Shown here piece after piece: positions 40,357-48,739 of a stretch of 64,000 bases of DNA. The stretch's first letter is position 1. Every line of letters starts with the position of its first letter. The DNA comes from Armatimonadota bacterium (GTDB lineage Bacteria > Sysuimicrobiota > Sysuimicrobiia > Sysuimicrobiales > Kaftiobacteriaceae). The notes under the pieces were generated by a model, which had not been told where the DNA came from, made no database searches, and saw only the letters and a list, made by a program, of their open reading frames with translations. Location of the stretch: the NCBI GenBank assembly GCA_031081675.1, contig JAVHLZ010000009.1, positions 1 through 64,000 on the forward strand, given 5' to 3'. The position numbers were made by a program, and so were the translations under genes.

Positions 40357-40462
40357 CGTCCCCGCGTCCCGGGACTTCGGTGCCCGCATCGTCCGCCCCA
40401 GGCGGGTGATCCTCTGGCGCGCCGCGAAAGAACCAGCGACGACGTACCCGGGGGAGGAGCCC

Positions 40463-41236
40463 ATGCCGTACCAGCACATCGAGGTATCCACAGACGGCCC
40501 GGTGGCCACGGTGGCCCTCAATCGCCCGCAGGTGCTCAACGCCCTCAACCAGGCCACCATGGACGAACTGGTGGACGCCCTGGAGGCGCTGGACAGGGAC
40601 GAGGCCATCCGGTGCATCGTGCTCACCGGGCGCGGGCGGGCGTTCGCCGCCGGAGCCGACATCACGGAGTTTGCCGGGGCCACCGCCGTCGGGATGCTGG
40701 CGGGCTACCGGTTCCAGCAGTGGGAGCGCATCGCCCGGCTGCGCACGCCGCTGATCGCGGCGGTGCACGGGTACGCCCTGGGGGGCGGCTGCGAGCTGGC
40801 CATGCTGTGCGACATGATCGTGGCGGCCGAGGACGCGCAGTTCGGCCAGCCCGAGATCTCCCTGGGCCTGATGCCCGGGGCGGGGGGGACCCAGCGGCTC
40901 ACCCGCGCCGTCGGGAAGGCCCGCGCCATGGAACTCATCCTCACCGGCCGGAGATTTTCGGCCCGACAGGCGGAAGCCTGGGGGCTGGTGACCCGCGTGG
41001 TGCCGCCGGAGGCGGTCCTGGACGAGGCCCTCCGGCTGGCCCGCGAGATCGCCGCGCGCCCCCCGGTGGCGGTCCGGCTGGCCAAGCAGGCGGTGCTGCG
41101 GGCCTTCGACACGCACCTGGAGGCGGGGCTGGACTACGAGCGCCAGTGCTTCTACCTGCTGTTCGCCACCGACGACGCGGCCGAGGGCGTCCGGGCGTTC
41201 CTGGAAAAACGACCCCCTCGCTTCACCGGCAGGTAG
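40463..41236 (+). CDS. Enoyl-CoA hydratase/isomerase (crotonase)
   Basis: 257 aa, standard length. It hydrates enoyl-CoA in beta-oxidation or related pathways. Oxyanion-hole residues are in FAAGADI and HGYALGGG; the two catalytic Glu are in GGCELAM and FGQPEISLGLMPGAGG. The C-terminal AEGVRAFLEKRPPRFTG is typical of hydratases. ATG 40463 has GGGGGAGGAG upstream. It stands alone without other fatty-acid genes, so the exact substrate (crotonyl-CoA or another) is not determined. Confidence 0.92.
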   Translation: MPYQHIEVSTDGPVATVALNRPQVLNALNQATMDELVDALEALDRDEAIRCIVLTGRGRAFAAGADITEFAGATAVGMLAGYRFQQWERIARLRTPLIAAVHGYALGGGCELAMLCDMIVAAEDAQFGQPEISLGLMPGAGGTQRLTRAVGKARAMELILTGRRFSARQAEAWGLVTRVVPPEAVLDEALRLAREIAARPPVAVRLAKQAVLRAFDTHLEAGLDYERQCFYLLFATDDAAEGVRAFLEKRPPRFTGR

Positions 41237-41246
41237 GCGCGGGCGG

Positions 41247-41807
41247 TTACCGCCGCGGCAGAGGGGCAGCTGGCCGCGGAGGGCGCCACCGCTCTGACGA
41301 CGACGCCAGGGACGCCTGCACCAGCGGAGGTCCCTCTCGCGTCGCGCGGGTGGCGGGCCCGGCATCCACGGCCACGGTCCGCGCGCGGGAGAAGTCGGCC
41401 CGCACCGGGACCAGCGTCACCGGATCGGGGGCTGGCACGAACGCGGCCACCGGTTGCGGCGGGCCTCCGTCGGTCAACCACACGCGGTAGACCCGCCCCG
41501 CGCCGGGCTCTCCCAGCCGGACCACCACCAGGACCCCCCGCCGGCGCGCCGGATCGTACACCAACCTTACACGGGCTCCCCGCCGGCCCTGCAGGCTCAC
41601 CACGCGGGCCGACCGGCTGGCCAGCACCGCCAGGGCCTCTGCGGACGGCCCCAGGCTGTCCTGGAGGGCCGCGCTGCGCCTGTACGCCGCCGCGGTCTGC
41701 GCCGCGACGATCATAAGACCCGCGGCGAAGACCATCACGGCGCTCAGGGCCCACCTCGATGGCCCGGTGCGCCGCAGTCCCCCGGGGCCTGCGCGTGTCG
41801 TGGGCAC
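41247..41807 (-). CDS. Orphan anti-sigma-K-factor (RskA) C-terminal-domain protein
   Basis: 186 aa: one membrane helix (WALSAVMVFAAGLMIVAAQ) then an extracytoplasmic domain with the RskA pattern (YDPARRRGVLVVVRL ... GRVYRVWLTDGGPPQPVAAF ... VAVDAGPATRA). The cytoplasmic zinc anti-sigma domain is absent, and no sigma factor gene adjoins. It may be a sensor remnant or a surface protein. GTG start without a clear ribosome site. Confidence 0.7.
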   Translation of the reverse strand: MPTTRAGPGGLRRTGPSRWALSAVMVFAAGLMIVAAQTAAAYRRSAALQDSLGPSAEALAVLASRSARVVSLQGRRGARVRLVYDPARRRGVLVVVRLGEPGAGRVYRVWLTDGGPPQPVAAFVPAPDPVTLVPVRADFSRARTVAVDAGPATRATREGPPLVQASLASSSERWRPPRPAAPLPRR

Positions 41808-41867
41808 GATGGGATCAGGGCGTCGCGGTGTGCGTGCGACTCCCCTCCTGAGATGTACCCCCGGTAG

Positions 41868-41898
41868 TTGACTGTTCGACCTCGAACAGTGGTAAAGT
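41868..41898 (+). promoter_or_regulatory. Palindrome-containing promoter of the RecA-like/PolB cassette
   Basis: TTGACT (41868-41873) and extended -10 TGG-TAAAGT (41893-41898) with a 19-nt spacer. Overlapping the -35 end and spacer is a near-perfect palindrome at 41871-41890: arms ACTGTTCGA and TCGAACAGT around CC. It contains GTTC/GAAC half-sites, so a dimeric repressor probably binds. Confidence 0.65.
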
Positions 41899-41908
41899 CT
41901 GCTATGGG

Positions 41909-41922
41909 CGAACGTTTGTTCG
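41909..41922 (+). promoter_or_regulatory. LexA (SOS) box CGAAC-GTTT-GTTCG
   Basis: A perfect match to the Gram-positive LexA/DinR operator core GAAC-N4-GTTC with flanking C/G, located between the -10 box and the ATG at 41927. LexA would repress this operon until DNA damage. lexA itself is not in the window. Confidence 0.82.
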
Positions 41923-41926
41923 CATT

Positions 41927-42577
41927 ATGGTGCTGGATACCCGGATAGGACTGCCGGATCTCCCCGTCAGCGGCCCTGCGGTGTTCGCCGGAGACGACGC
42001 CTGCCTGACCGTGGGTCTCCTGGTGAGCCTGGGGGCGGTGCGGGAGGGGCGCCCGCTGCTGGTGGTGGACGGCGCCAACGCATTCGACCCGTTCCTGGTC
42101 GCCGATCTGGCGCGCCGGGGTGGCCTGCGGCCCCGGGCGCTGCTGGACCGCATCCGCCTCTCGCGGGTGTTCACCTGTCACCAGCTGGAGGCGCTGCTGC
42201 GGGGACGGCTCCTGGCTGCCGCCTCGCGGTGGGAGGCGGGAGCGGTGTACGTCTCCGGCCCGCTGGACCCGCTGCTGGACGAGGAGGTGCCGGTCGGCGA
42301 AGCCCGGCGGATCTTCCGCCTGATCCCGCCCACGGTGCGACAACTGCAGGGCGCAGGCTACCGGGTGGTGATTGCCTGCCCGCCGCCTCAGGCCGTCCCC
42401 GGCCGGGAGGAGTTCTTCCCGGCGCTGTGCCGGGAGGCCGGGTGGGTGTTCACCGTCGCCCGCCTGCCGGATGCCGGGGATCCCGGAGCCGTCCGCATCA
42501 CCTGCACGGCGCCCCGCCCGGCCGCGTGGACGTGGGAACCCCGCATCGGGTTGATCACGCCCCGGCGGTGGTGGTGA
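41927..42577 (+). CDS. Degenerate RecA/Rad51-superfamily protein (ImuA-like role proposed)
   Basis: 216 aa. The pattern VVDGANAFDPFLVADLARR ... LLDRIRLSRVFTCHQLEALL, in two adjacent blocks, resembles the RadA/Rad51 core after the first strand. The Walker A lysine motif is missing (FAGDDACLTVGLL occupies that place), so ATP hydrolysis is doubtful. It starts right after a LexA-type box, with no ribosome site, and is followed by a small protein and a B-family polymerase. By analogy with ImuA it may help load the polymerase at damaged DNA. The family assignment is from pattern recognition only. Confidence 0.65.
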   Translation: MVLDTRIGLPDLPVSGPAVFAGDDACLTVGLLVSLGAVREGRPLLVVDGANAFDPFLVADLARRGGLRPRALLDRIRLSRVFTCHQLEALLRGRLLAAASRWEAGAVYVSGPLDPLLDEEVPVGEARRIFRLIPPTVRQLQGAGYRVVIACPPPQAVPGREEFFPALCREAGWVFTVARLPDAGDPGAVRITCTAPRPAAWTWEPRIGLITPRRWW

Positions 42578-42652
42578 GGAGGCGGGAGTGCGGGAGGGGA
42601 GAACACGGGAGCGCGCATCGGATGGACACCACGAGAGATGGGGAGGGATCCG

Positions 42653-42955
42653 ATGGGACGGACGATCCAGACCATGACACAGCTGGTGGCCCAGGAGGAA
42701 GCCGCCTGGGCGCCGTTCCGGCGCGCGCTGCGCGCGGAGGACCGCGAGATCTTCGACCGGCTGTTTGCCGCCGCGCGGCACCACTCGGCGCCCGCCCACT
42801 ATGCCTCCCACGCCACGCCCTTTGACGCCATGCTGGTGGCCATGATCCTGGAGACGATGAAGGCCGTCGAGCAGGTGCGGCGGGACCTGGAACGGATGAA
42901 GGGCGAGGGCGGGGCTGCGGCGGGAGGGTGGAACGCTGAAGCGTTGGAACGTTGA
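42653..42955 (+). CDS. Small helical protein of the PolB cassette, unknown function
   Basis: 100 aa, predicted all-helical (WAPFRRALRAEDREIFDRLF, DAMLVAMILETMKAVEQVRRDL). ATG 42653 has GGGGAGGG upstream. It ends where the polymerase frame has already opened, suggesting coupled translation. I do not recognise the family. Its position between the RecA-like and polymerase genes suggests an accessory subunit. Confidence 0.7.
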   Translation: MGRTIQTMTQLVAQEEAAWAPFRRALRAEDREIFDRLFAAARHHSAPAHYASHATPFDAMLVAMILETMKAVEQVRRDLERMKGEGGAAAGGWNAEALER

Positions 42956-45311
42956 AGCGCGTTCCCCCCAGGCGGACCCGGGCCGTTCGGAGAATCCCGG
43001 ACCCCGGCATCTCGAGGGCTGGCTCTTCGACGTCTACCCCGACGCCTGGGGGATGGTGGTGTGGCTGCTGGAGACCTCCGGCCGCGCCCACCGCCTGCGC
43101 TATCCCTACGCGCCCACCCTGTACATGGCCGGATCCCGCCAGGCCCTCCGGGCGGCCCGCCGGGTGCTGGACCGCCTGGCCGCGCCGGTGACCTGCACGC
43201 CGGTTCTTCGCCGGGACCTGCGCAGCGGGGATGAGGTCCCCGTGGTGGCGGTCACCGTGGGGTCACCCCTGGCGTATCCGGCGGCGGCGCGGATGCTGAG
43301 CCGCGTGCCCGGCCTGACCGTGTACACCTGCGACATCCCCACTCCCCGGCTGTTCTTCTACGAGACCGGCCTGTTCCCGCTGGCCCGGTGCGCGGTGGCC
43401 TGTCGGGGAGACGTGATCCAGGAGGTGGACCTGCGCTCGCGCATCGAGGACCTGGAATACGACCTCCCGCCGCTGACCGTCCTGCGGATCCGCCCGGATC
43501 CGGACGGCCTGCCCGACGATCCCGACCTGCCGGTGCCCCACCCGGGCCACGGCCGGCCGGGGCGGCTGGAGGTCAGCGTGGACGGGGAGACCGTCGTGCT
43601 GGACGGCGACGACCCCGCCGACCTGGTCCGCAGCCTCCAGCGGATGCTGCAGCGGTACGACCCCGACATCATCCTGACCGAGTGGGGGGACGCGGTCCTG
43701 CTGCCGGGCCTGCTGCGCGAGGCGGCCCGGACCGGCCAGGACCTGGGCCTCAACCGCGACCCCGGCCGCCCCCTGCGGATCCGCCGCCCGCGCTCGTACG
43801 TGACCTACGGCCAGGTCGTCCACCAGGCCGGTGCGCGGCTGCTGGCCGGACGCTGGCACCTGGACCTGCGCAACTCCTTCATCTACGCCGAATCGGAACT
43901 GGCGGGGGTGCTGGAGGTGGCGCGGCTGTCCTGCATCCCGGTGCAGGATCTGGCCCGCACCTCCACCGGCACCGCCATCAGCTCCATGCAGCTGCGCCGG
44001 GCGGTGCAGGACGGCATCCTGGTCCCCTGGCAGAAGAGCGAGCCCGAAGAGTTCAAGACGGCCAGCCAGCTGCTCCTGACCGACAAGGGCGGGCTGACCT
44101 ACCAGCCCCTGGTGGGACTGTACGAGCAGGTGGGCGAACTGGACTTCTCCTCCATGTACCCCACCCTGATGGCCACCTACAACATCTCGCCCGAGACCGT
44201 GGGGTGCGGGTGCTGTCCGGAGTCCCGGGTGCCGGAGATCGGCGTGACCGTGTGCCGGCGGCGGCGCGGGCTGGTGCCCCAGGTGCTCGACCACCTGCTG
44301 GCCCGGCGGGCGTACTACAAGCGCCGCCGGCGGGAGACCGCGGGTAGCCAGCGCGCCCTGTACGACCAGCGGCAGACGGCCCTCAAGTGGTGCCTGGTGA
44401 CGTCGTTCGGCTACCTCGGGTACCGCAACGCCCGCTTCGGGCGCATCGAGGCGCACGAGGCGGTCACCGCCTACGCCCGGGAGATGCTGCTGCGGGCCAA
44501 AGAGACGGCCGAATCCCGCGGCTTCCGGATGCTGCACGCCCTGGTGGACTCCCTGTGGCTGTACCGCCCCGGCGCCACCCCTGCCGACTACGAGGACCTG
44601 GCGCAGGCCGTCAGCCGGGCCACGGGGCTGCCCATCGCCGTGGAGGGCGTGTACCGGTGGGTGGCCTTCCTGCCCTCCCGGACCCATCCCGGGGTGGGGG
44701 TGCCCAACCGCTACCTGGGCGTGTTCACCGACGGCACCACCAAAGTCCGCGGCATCGAGGCGCGCCGGTCGGACATGCCGGCCCTGGTGGTCCGCACCCA
44801 GGAGCGGATGCTGCGGCGCCTGTTCCGCTGTCCCACCCTGGCCGACGCCCGGGCGGCCCTGCCGGAGGTCCTGGCGGTGCTGGAGGACGCCCTGCTGCGG
44901 GTGCGGGCCGGCGAGGTGACGGCCGCCGACCTGGTGATCACTACCCGCCTGTCCCAGGAGGTGAGCCGGTACCGCCACAACACGGCACAGGCCCTGGCCG
45001 CCCGCGCCCTGGCCCGGGCGGGGGTCCGGGTGAGTCCGGGCGAGCCGGTGCAGTACATCCTCGTCGATGCCGGCGCGCGGGTGCCCCGGGACCGCGTGCG
45101 CCCCTACGGGCTGCGGGGAGACGACTGGCACTACGACCGGGAGGCCTACGCCACCCTGCTGCTGCGGGCGGCCGCCACGGTCCTGGAACCGTTCGGATAC
45201 GGCGAGGACCGCCTGCGGCGCGAGGTGTGGGAGCCGATCAGCGCGCCTGCTCCAGCAGCGTGGCGATCTCCCGGGCGTTGCGGGCGGACTGGCCCCGGTA
45301 GTGGTTGTTGA
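42936..45311 (+). CDS. Family-B DNA polymerase, divergent (PolB2-like)
   Basis: About 791 aa if CTG 42936 (GGGAGG 8 nt upstream) is used; ATG 43053 would drop the family-like N-terminus EGWLFDVYPDAWG. Polymerase motif A is DFSSMYPTLM (Asp at 44142), motif B KWCLVTSFGYLGY (44385), motif C HALVDSLWL (Asp at 44547) in place of YxDTDS, so the first Asp of motif C is lost. Exonuclease motifs I and II look degraded (LTVLRIRPD; TEWGDAVLLP). Downstream, RYLGVFTDGTTKVRGIEARRSD matches the thumb region. It probably has weak or specialised synthesis without proofreading. Its 3' end overlaps DUF72 by 74 bp, convergent. Confidence 0.85.
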   Translation: MKRWNVEARSPQADPGRSENPGPRHLEGWLFDVYPDAWGMVVWLLETSGRAHRLRYPYAPTLYMAGSRQALRAARRVLDRLAAPVTCTPVLRRDLRSGDEVPVVAVTVGSPLAYPAAARMLSRVPGLTVYTCDIPTPRLFFYETGLFPLARCAVACRGDVIQEVDLRSRIEDLEYDLPPLTVLRIRPDPDGLPDDPDLPVPHPGHGRPGRLEVSVDGETVVLDGDDPADLVRSLQRMLQRYDPDIILTEWGDAVLLPGLLREAARTGQDLGLNRDPGRPLRIRRPRSYVTYGQVVHQAGARLLAGRWHLDLRNSFIYAESELAGVLEVARLSCIPVQDLARTSTGTAISSMQLRRAVQDGILVPWQKSEPEEFKTASQLLLTDKGGLTYQPLVGLYEQVGELDFSSMYPTLMATYNISPETVGCGCCPESRVPEIGVTVCRRRRGLVPQVLDHLLARRAYYKRRRRETAGSQRALYDQRQTALKWCLVTSFGYLGYRNARFGRIEAHEAVTAYAREMLLRAKETAESRGFRMLHALVDSLWLYRPGATPADYEDLAQAVSRATGLPIAVEGVYRWVAFLPSRTHPGVGVPNRYLGVFTDGTTKVRGIEARRSDMPALVVRTQERMLRRLFRCPTLADARAALPEVLAVLEDALLRVRAGEVTAADLVITTRLSQEVSRYRHNTAQALAARALARAGVRVSPGEPVQYILVDAGARVPRDRVRPYGLRGDDWHYDREAYATLLLRAAATVLEPFGYGEDRLRREVWEPISAPAPAAWRSPGRCGRTGPGSGC

Positions 45312-46206
45312 ACATCAGGTACAGCCGATCCAGCTTCGGCGAAATCTCCCGCACCCGCTGCGCCCACGGCCGCAGCTCGTCGAGGGTGTAACAGTAGTCG
45401 TAGACCCGGCTGGTCGGCGCGCGGCGCTCCAGCATGGCCGGGTTGCGGCCGTGAAACCGCACCACGCTCCAGGACGTGGTCAGCTCCACGTCGGGGGGAG
45501 GCAGGTAGGCCCGCTGGACCATGTCCGGGACCACGTAGGCATAGCCCCGCCGCCGCAGGTAGTCCAGGAACCGCGAGCGGGCGGGCTCCGCCAGCCAGCT
45601 GCGGTGCCGGATCTCCACCGCCACCGGCCACCGGCGCAGGTAGGGCTCCCAGCGATCCAGGTGCTCCAGGATCTCGGGGCTGAAGCCGGCGCCTTTGGGG
45701 AACTGGAACAGGACGTAGCCCAGCCGGCCCGACCGCGCCAACGGCTCCAGGAACGCCGCGTAGTAATCCCAGCAGGCGATGAGCACTTCCTCGGGCAGGT
45801 CGCGGGGGCTCACCGACTCCGCCGACCGCGTGGACGCCGGCAGCAGCGCGGCGATCTCCCGGGGAAGGCGCCGGGGGTCGGTGCCGTGGCCGGTGAACAG
45901 GGCAAAGGCCTTGGTGGTGAAGACAAACCCCGGCGGCGTCCACTCCACCCACTGGGCCGCCCGCTCCCGCGGCTGCAGCGCGTGGTAGGTGGCATCCACC
46001 TCGACCACCGGGAAGACGGTGGCGTAGTACTGCAGCCGCCGGCGCGGGTCTGTGCCCACCCCCGGCGGATAGAACTGGCCTTCCCGGACGAAGTGCGGGT
46101 CGGCCCACGAGCAGGTGCCCACGTACACGCGGCACGAGCCGACGTGGAGCGGGCGCGCCGCCGGGGCCAGGTCCAGGGAGGTCTGATCGCCCGACGCCGG
46201 TGCCAT
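45238..46206 (-). CDS. DUF72 family protein (YecE-like)
   Basis: 322 aa TIM-barrel-like protein. Family hallmarks: VGTCSWADPHF near the N-terminus, VEVDATYHALQ, GFVFTTKAF, LFQFPKGAGFS, VAVEIRHRSWL, VVRFHGRN and the C-terminal LYLMFNNHYRGQSARNA. The biochemical activity is unproven, although an iron-sulphur or nuclease link has been suggested for relatives. ATG 46206 is favoured by GGGAGG upstream. It is convergent with the polymerase gene. Confidence 0.9.
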   Translation of the reverse strand: MAPASGDQTSLDLAPAARPLHVGSCRVYVGTCSWADPHFVREGQFYPPGVGTDPRRRLQYYATVFPVVEVDATYHALQPRERAAQWVEWTPPGFVFTTKAFALFTGHGTDPRRLPREIAALLPASTRSAESVSPRDLPEEVLIACWDYYAAFLEPLARSGRLGYVLFQFPKGAGFSPEILEHLDRWEPYLRRWPVAVEIRHRSWLAEPARSRFLDYLRRRGYAYVVPDMVQRAYLPPPDVELTTSWSVVRFHGRNPAMLERRAPTSRVYDYCYTLDELRPWAQRVREISPKLDRLYLMFNNHYRGQSARNAREIATLLEQAR

Positions 46207-46303
46207 CTCGTCGCCTCCCACTTTCTCAGCGTATCATGAAGACCGTCTGCCTGTCGCGGACCACTCGTTCGCCTGTGCCGGCAGGCCGTGTCGAGGCGGA
46301 TGC

Positions 46304-46370
46304 GGTGGATCCCGGAGATCGCGCAGATTGCGTAGATCGAGCGGACCGAGCAGATCGCGTGGATCTCCTC
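46304..46370. repeat. 9-bp-period intergenic repeat array D
   Basis: Units GCGCAGATT, GCGTAGATC, GAGCGGACC, GAGCAGATC and GCGTGGATC repeat every 9 bp. Only one orientation is obvious here. It ends 4 nt before the secD promoter. Confidence 0.7.
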
Positions 46371-46373
46371 GCG

Positions 46374-46402
46374 TTGACACCCCCGCGGGCCCTCCCTATA
46401 AT
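46374..46402 (+). promoter_or_regulatory. Consensus promoter of secD-secF
   Basis: TTGACA (46374-46379), 17-nt spacer, TATAAT (46397-46402): both hexamers and the spacing are perfect. Confidence 0.92.
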
Positions 46403-46443
46403 GATGCGGGCTTGCGACCACCTTCCCGTCTGGTGACCCCGGC

Positions 46444-47778
46444 GTGAGATCTCGCCTGTGGCTGCGGTGGCTGTTCGTCGGCGCGCTGGCGCTGGCCGCG
46501 TGTCAGGTGGCCTTCCAGCCGGTGCGCCTGGTGCGGTGGACCCCCCAGTGGCAGCCGCCGCGCCTGCGGGTGACCCTGGGCCTGGACCTGCAGGGCGGCA
46601 GCTACCTGGTCCTGGAGGCCCAGGACACCCCGCGCACGCCCGCCACCCCGGAGGCCGTGGACGCGGTGATGAGCGTCATCGCCAACCGCATTGACCAGCT
46701 GGGGGTGGTGGAGCCCACCGTGCAGCGCCAGGGAGCCCGCCGCATCATCGTGGAGCTGCCGGGCATTCAGGACCCCGAGCGCGCCATCGAGCTGATCGGC
46801 AAGACCGCGCTGCTGGAGTTCGTGGACACCGGCACCACCCAGCTGCCCGAGGGGGCCCGGTGGTCCGCCGACGGCAAGACCGTCACCCTGCCCGCGCCCG
46901 GCGCGCAGCCCCTGGCGCTGGAGAAGAAGGTGATCCTGACCGGCGCCGACCTGGCCGACGCCCAGGCCGGCTTTGACCAGACCACGGGCGAGCCGATCGT
47001 CAACTTCCAGTTCAAAGGCCAGGGCGCCAAGACCTTTGAGGAGTTCACCGCCGCCCACATCGGCCAGTTCCTCACCATCGTCCTGGACAACGAGGTGATC
47101 TCCTCCCCGGTCATCCGCGACCGCATCACCGGCGGCCGCGGCCAGATCAGCGGCGGGTTCCGGGACCTCACCGAAGCCCGGGACCTGGCCGTGCTGCTGC
47201 GGGGAGGAGCCCTCCCGCTGCCGGTGGAGGTGGTCGAGCGCCGGTCGGTGGGGCCCACCCTGGGCCGGGACTCCCTGGAGCGCAGCCTGCGGGCCGGTGC
47301 GGTGGCCCTGGCCATGGTCTCCACCTTCATGGTCCTCCTCTACCGCCTGCCGGGCCTGCTGGCCACAGTCGCCCTGGGCCTGTACGGCCTCCTGCTGCTG
47401 GCGGCCCTGGTGGCGTTGGGAGCCACCCTCACGCTGCCGGGGATCGCCGGATTCATCCTGTCGGTGGGGATGGCCATCGACGCCAACGTCCTGATTTACG
47501 AGCGGGTGAAGGAGGAACTCCGTGCCGGCAAGTCGGTGGGCAGCGCCATCGCGTCCGGCTGGAGCCGCGCTCTGTCGGCCATCCTGGACAGCAACGTCAC
47601 CACCCTCCTGGGCGGCGCCGTCCTGTTCCTGCTGGGCACGGGGCCCATCAAGGGGTTCGCGGTGACGCTGGTCCTCGGCGTCGCCATCAGCATGCTCACC
47701 GCCGTGGTGATCACCCGCGTCTTCGTGGACAGCGCCGCCGGCGTCCTGCGGGCCCCCCGGCTGGGGTTCGGGCGCTAG
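46444..47778 (+). CDS. secD: Protein translocase subunit SecD
   Basis: 444 aa. It couples the proton gradient to late steps of Sec export, with SecF. One N-terminal membrane helix, the GLDLQGGSYLVLEA signature, the periplasmic P1 region (SVIANRIDQLGVVEPTVQRQG) and five C-terminal membrane helices with SVGMAIDANVLIYERVKEE. GTG start without a good ribosome site but the N-terminus fits the family. It lies 1 nt from secF. Confidence 0.95.
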   Translation: MRSRLWLRWLFVGALALAACQVAFQPVRLVRWTPQWQPPRLRVTLGLDLQGGSYLVLEAQDTPRTPATPEAVDAVMSVIANRIDQLGVVEPTVQRQGARRIIVELPGIQDPERAIELIGKTALLEFVDTGTTQLPEGARWSADGKTVTLPAPGAQPLALEKKVILTGADLADAQAGFDQTTGEPIVNFQFKGQGAKTFEEFTAAHIGQFLTIVLDNEVISSPVIRDRITGGRGQISGGFRDLTEARDLAVLLRGGALPLPVEVVERRSVGPTLGRDSLERSLRAGAVALAMVSTFMVLLYRLPGLLATVALGLYGLLLLAALVALGATLTLPGIAGFILSVGMAIDANVLIYERVKEELRAGKSVGSAIASGWSRALSAILDSNVTTLLGGAVLFLLGTGPIKGFAVTLVLGVAISMLTAVVITRVFVDSAAGVLRAPRLGFGR

Positions 47779-47779
47779 C

Positions 47780-48739
47780 ATGGAGACGCGGTCCTGGGAC
47801 ATCATCGGCCGCCGGCGGTGGGGGTACGCCCTGTCGCTGCTGATCATCCTGCCGGGCCTGGTGGCCCTGCTGACCCGGGGCCTCAACCTCGGCATCGACT
47901 TCACCGGGGGGACGCTGCTGGACGTCCGCCTGGGGCGGGACGCCCCGCTGGCGGAGGTCCGGACCACCCTGCAGGCCTTCGGCCTGGCCGACGCGATCAT
48001 CCAGAAGTCGCCCGACCGCCCCCGGCAGGTCCTCATCCGGACGCCTCCCCTGGACGAGGCCACCACCGCCCGAGTGACGGCCACCCTGGCCCGGCACTTC
48101 GGGGGGGCGGAGGTCCTCCTGGCCGAGCGGGTCGGCCCCACGGTGGGCCGGGAGCTGCGCACCCGGGCCATGGTGGCCGTGGTGCTGGGGTTGCTGCTGC
48201 AGGTGGTGTACATCAGCTGGCGGTTCCGCTCGGTCCGCTTTGCCGTGACGGCGGACATCGCCCTGGTCCACGACCTCCTCGTGGTCGTGGGCCTGTACGC
48301 GCTGCTGGGCATCCAGGTGGACAGCTCGTTCGTGGCGGTGCTGCTCACGGTGGTCGGCTACTCCATCAACGACACCGTGGTCATCTTCGACCGGATTCGG
48401 GAGAGCCAGGCGGCCTTCCGCGGCCGCACCCCCTTCGACCGGCTCGTCAACCGCAGCATCCTCGAAGTGCTGGTGCGCTCCCTGACCACGGGGCTGGGAG
48501 CGCTGATGGCCATCGGGGCCATCTACTTCCTGGGCGGGGTCACGCTGCGGGACTTCGCCTTCGGCCTGGGGGTGGGGGTCCTGACCGGCACCTACTCCTC
48601 GATCTTCGTGGCCTCGCCCCTGCTGGTGGAGTGGGAGCGGTGGACGGCCCGGGCCCGCGGGCCCCAGCCGGCCGCCGCCGCCCGCCCGGCGGGGACCAAG
48701 AGGATATCCCCGTCCGGGTCGAAAAGGACACTTCCATGA
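47780..48739 (+). CDS. secF: Protein translocase subunit SecF
   Basis: 319 aa, six membrane segments. N-terminal GLNLGIDFTGGTLLDVRL, then SVGPTV-like RVGPTVGRELR, and the C-terminal GYSINDTVVIFDRIRES that is diagnostic of SecF. Adjacent to secD. The stop overlaps the following lapA-like ATG. Confidence 0.95.
   Translation: METRSWDIIGRRRWGYALSLLIILPGLVALLTRGLNLGIDFTGGTLLDVRLGRDAPLAEVRTTLQAFGLADAIIQKSPDRPRQVLIRTPPLDEATTARVTATLARHFGGAEVLLAERVGPTVGRELRTRAMVAVVLGLLLQVVYISWRFRSVRFAVTADIALVHDLLVVVGLYALLGIQVDSSFVAVLLTVVGYSINDTVVIFDRIRESQAAFRGRTPFDRLVNRSILEVLVRSLTTGLGALMAIGAIYFLGGVTLRDFAFGLGVGVLTGTYSSIFVASPLLVEWERWTARARGPQPAAAARPAGTKRISPSGSKRTLP

Noticed and set aside
41927-45311. Mobile element or casposon-like origin of the PolB cassette
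   Set aside because: No integrase, terminal repeats or target duplication are visible around the genes, and codon use looks like the neighbours.
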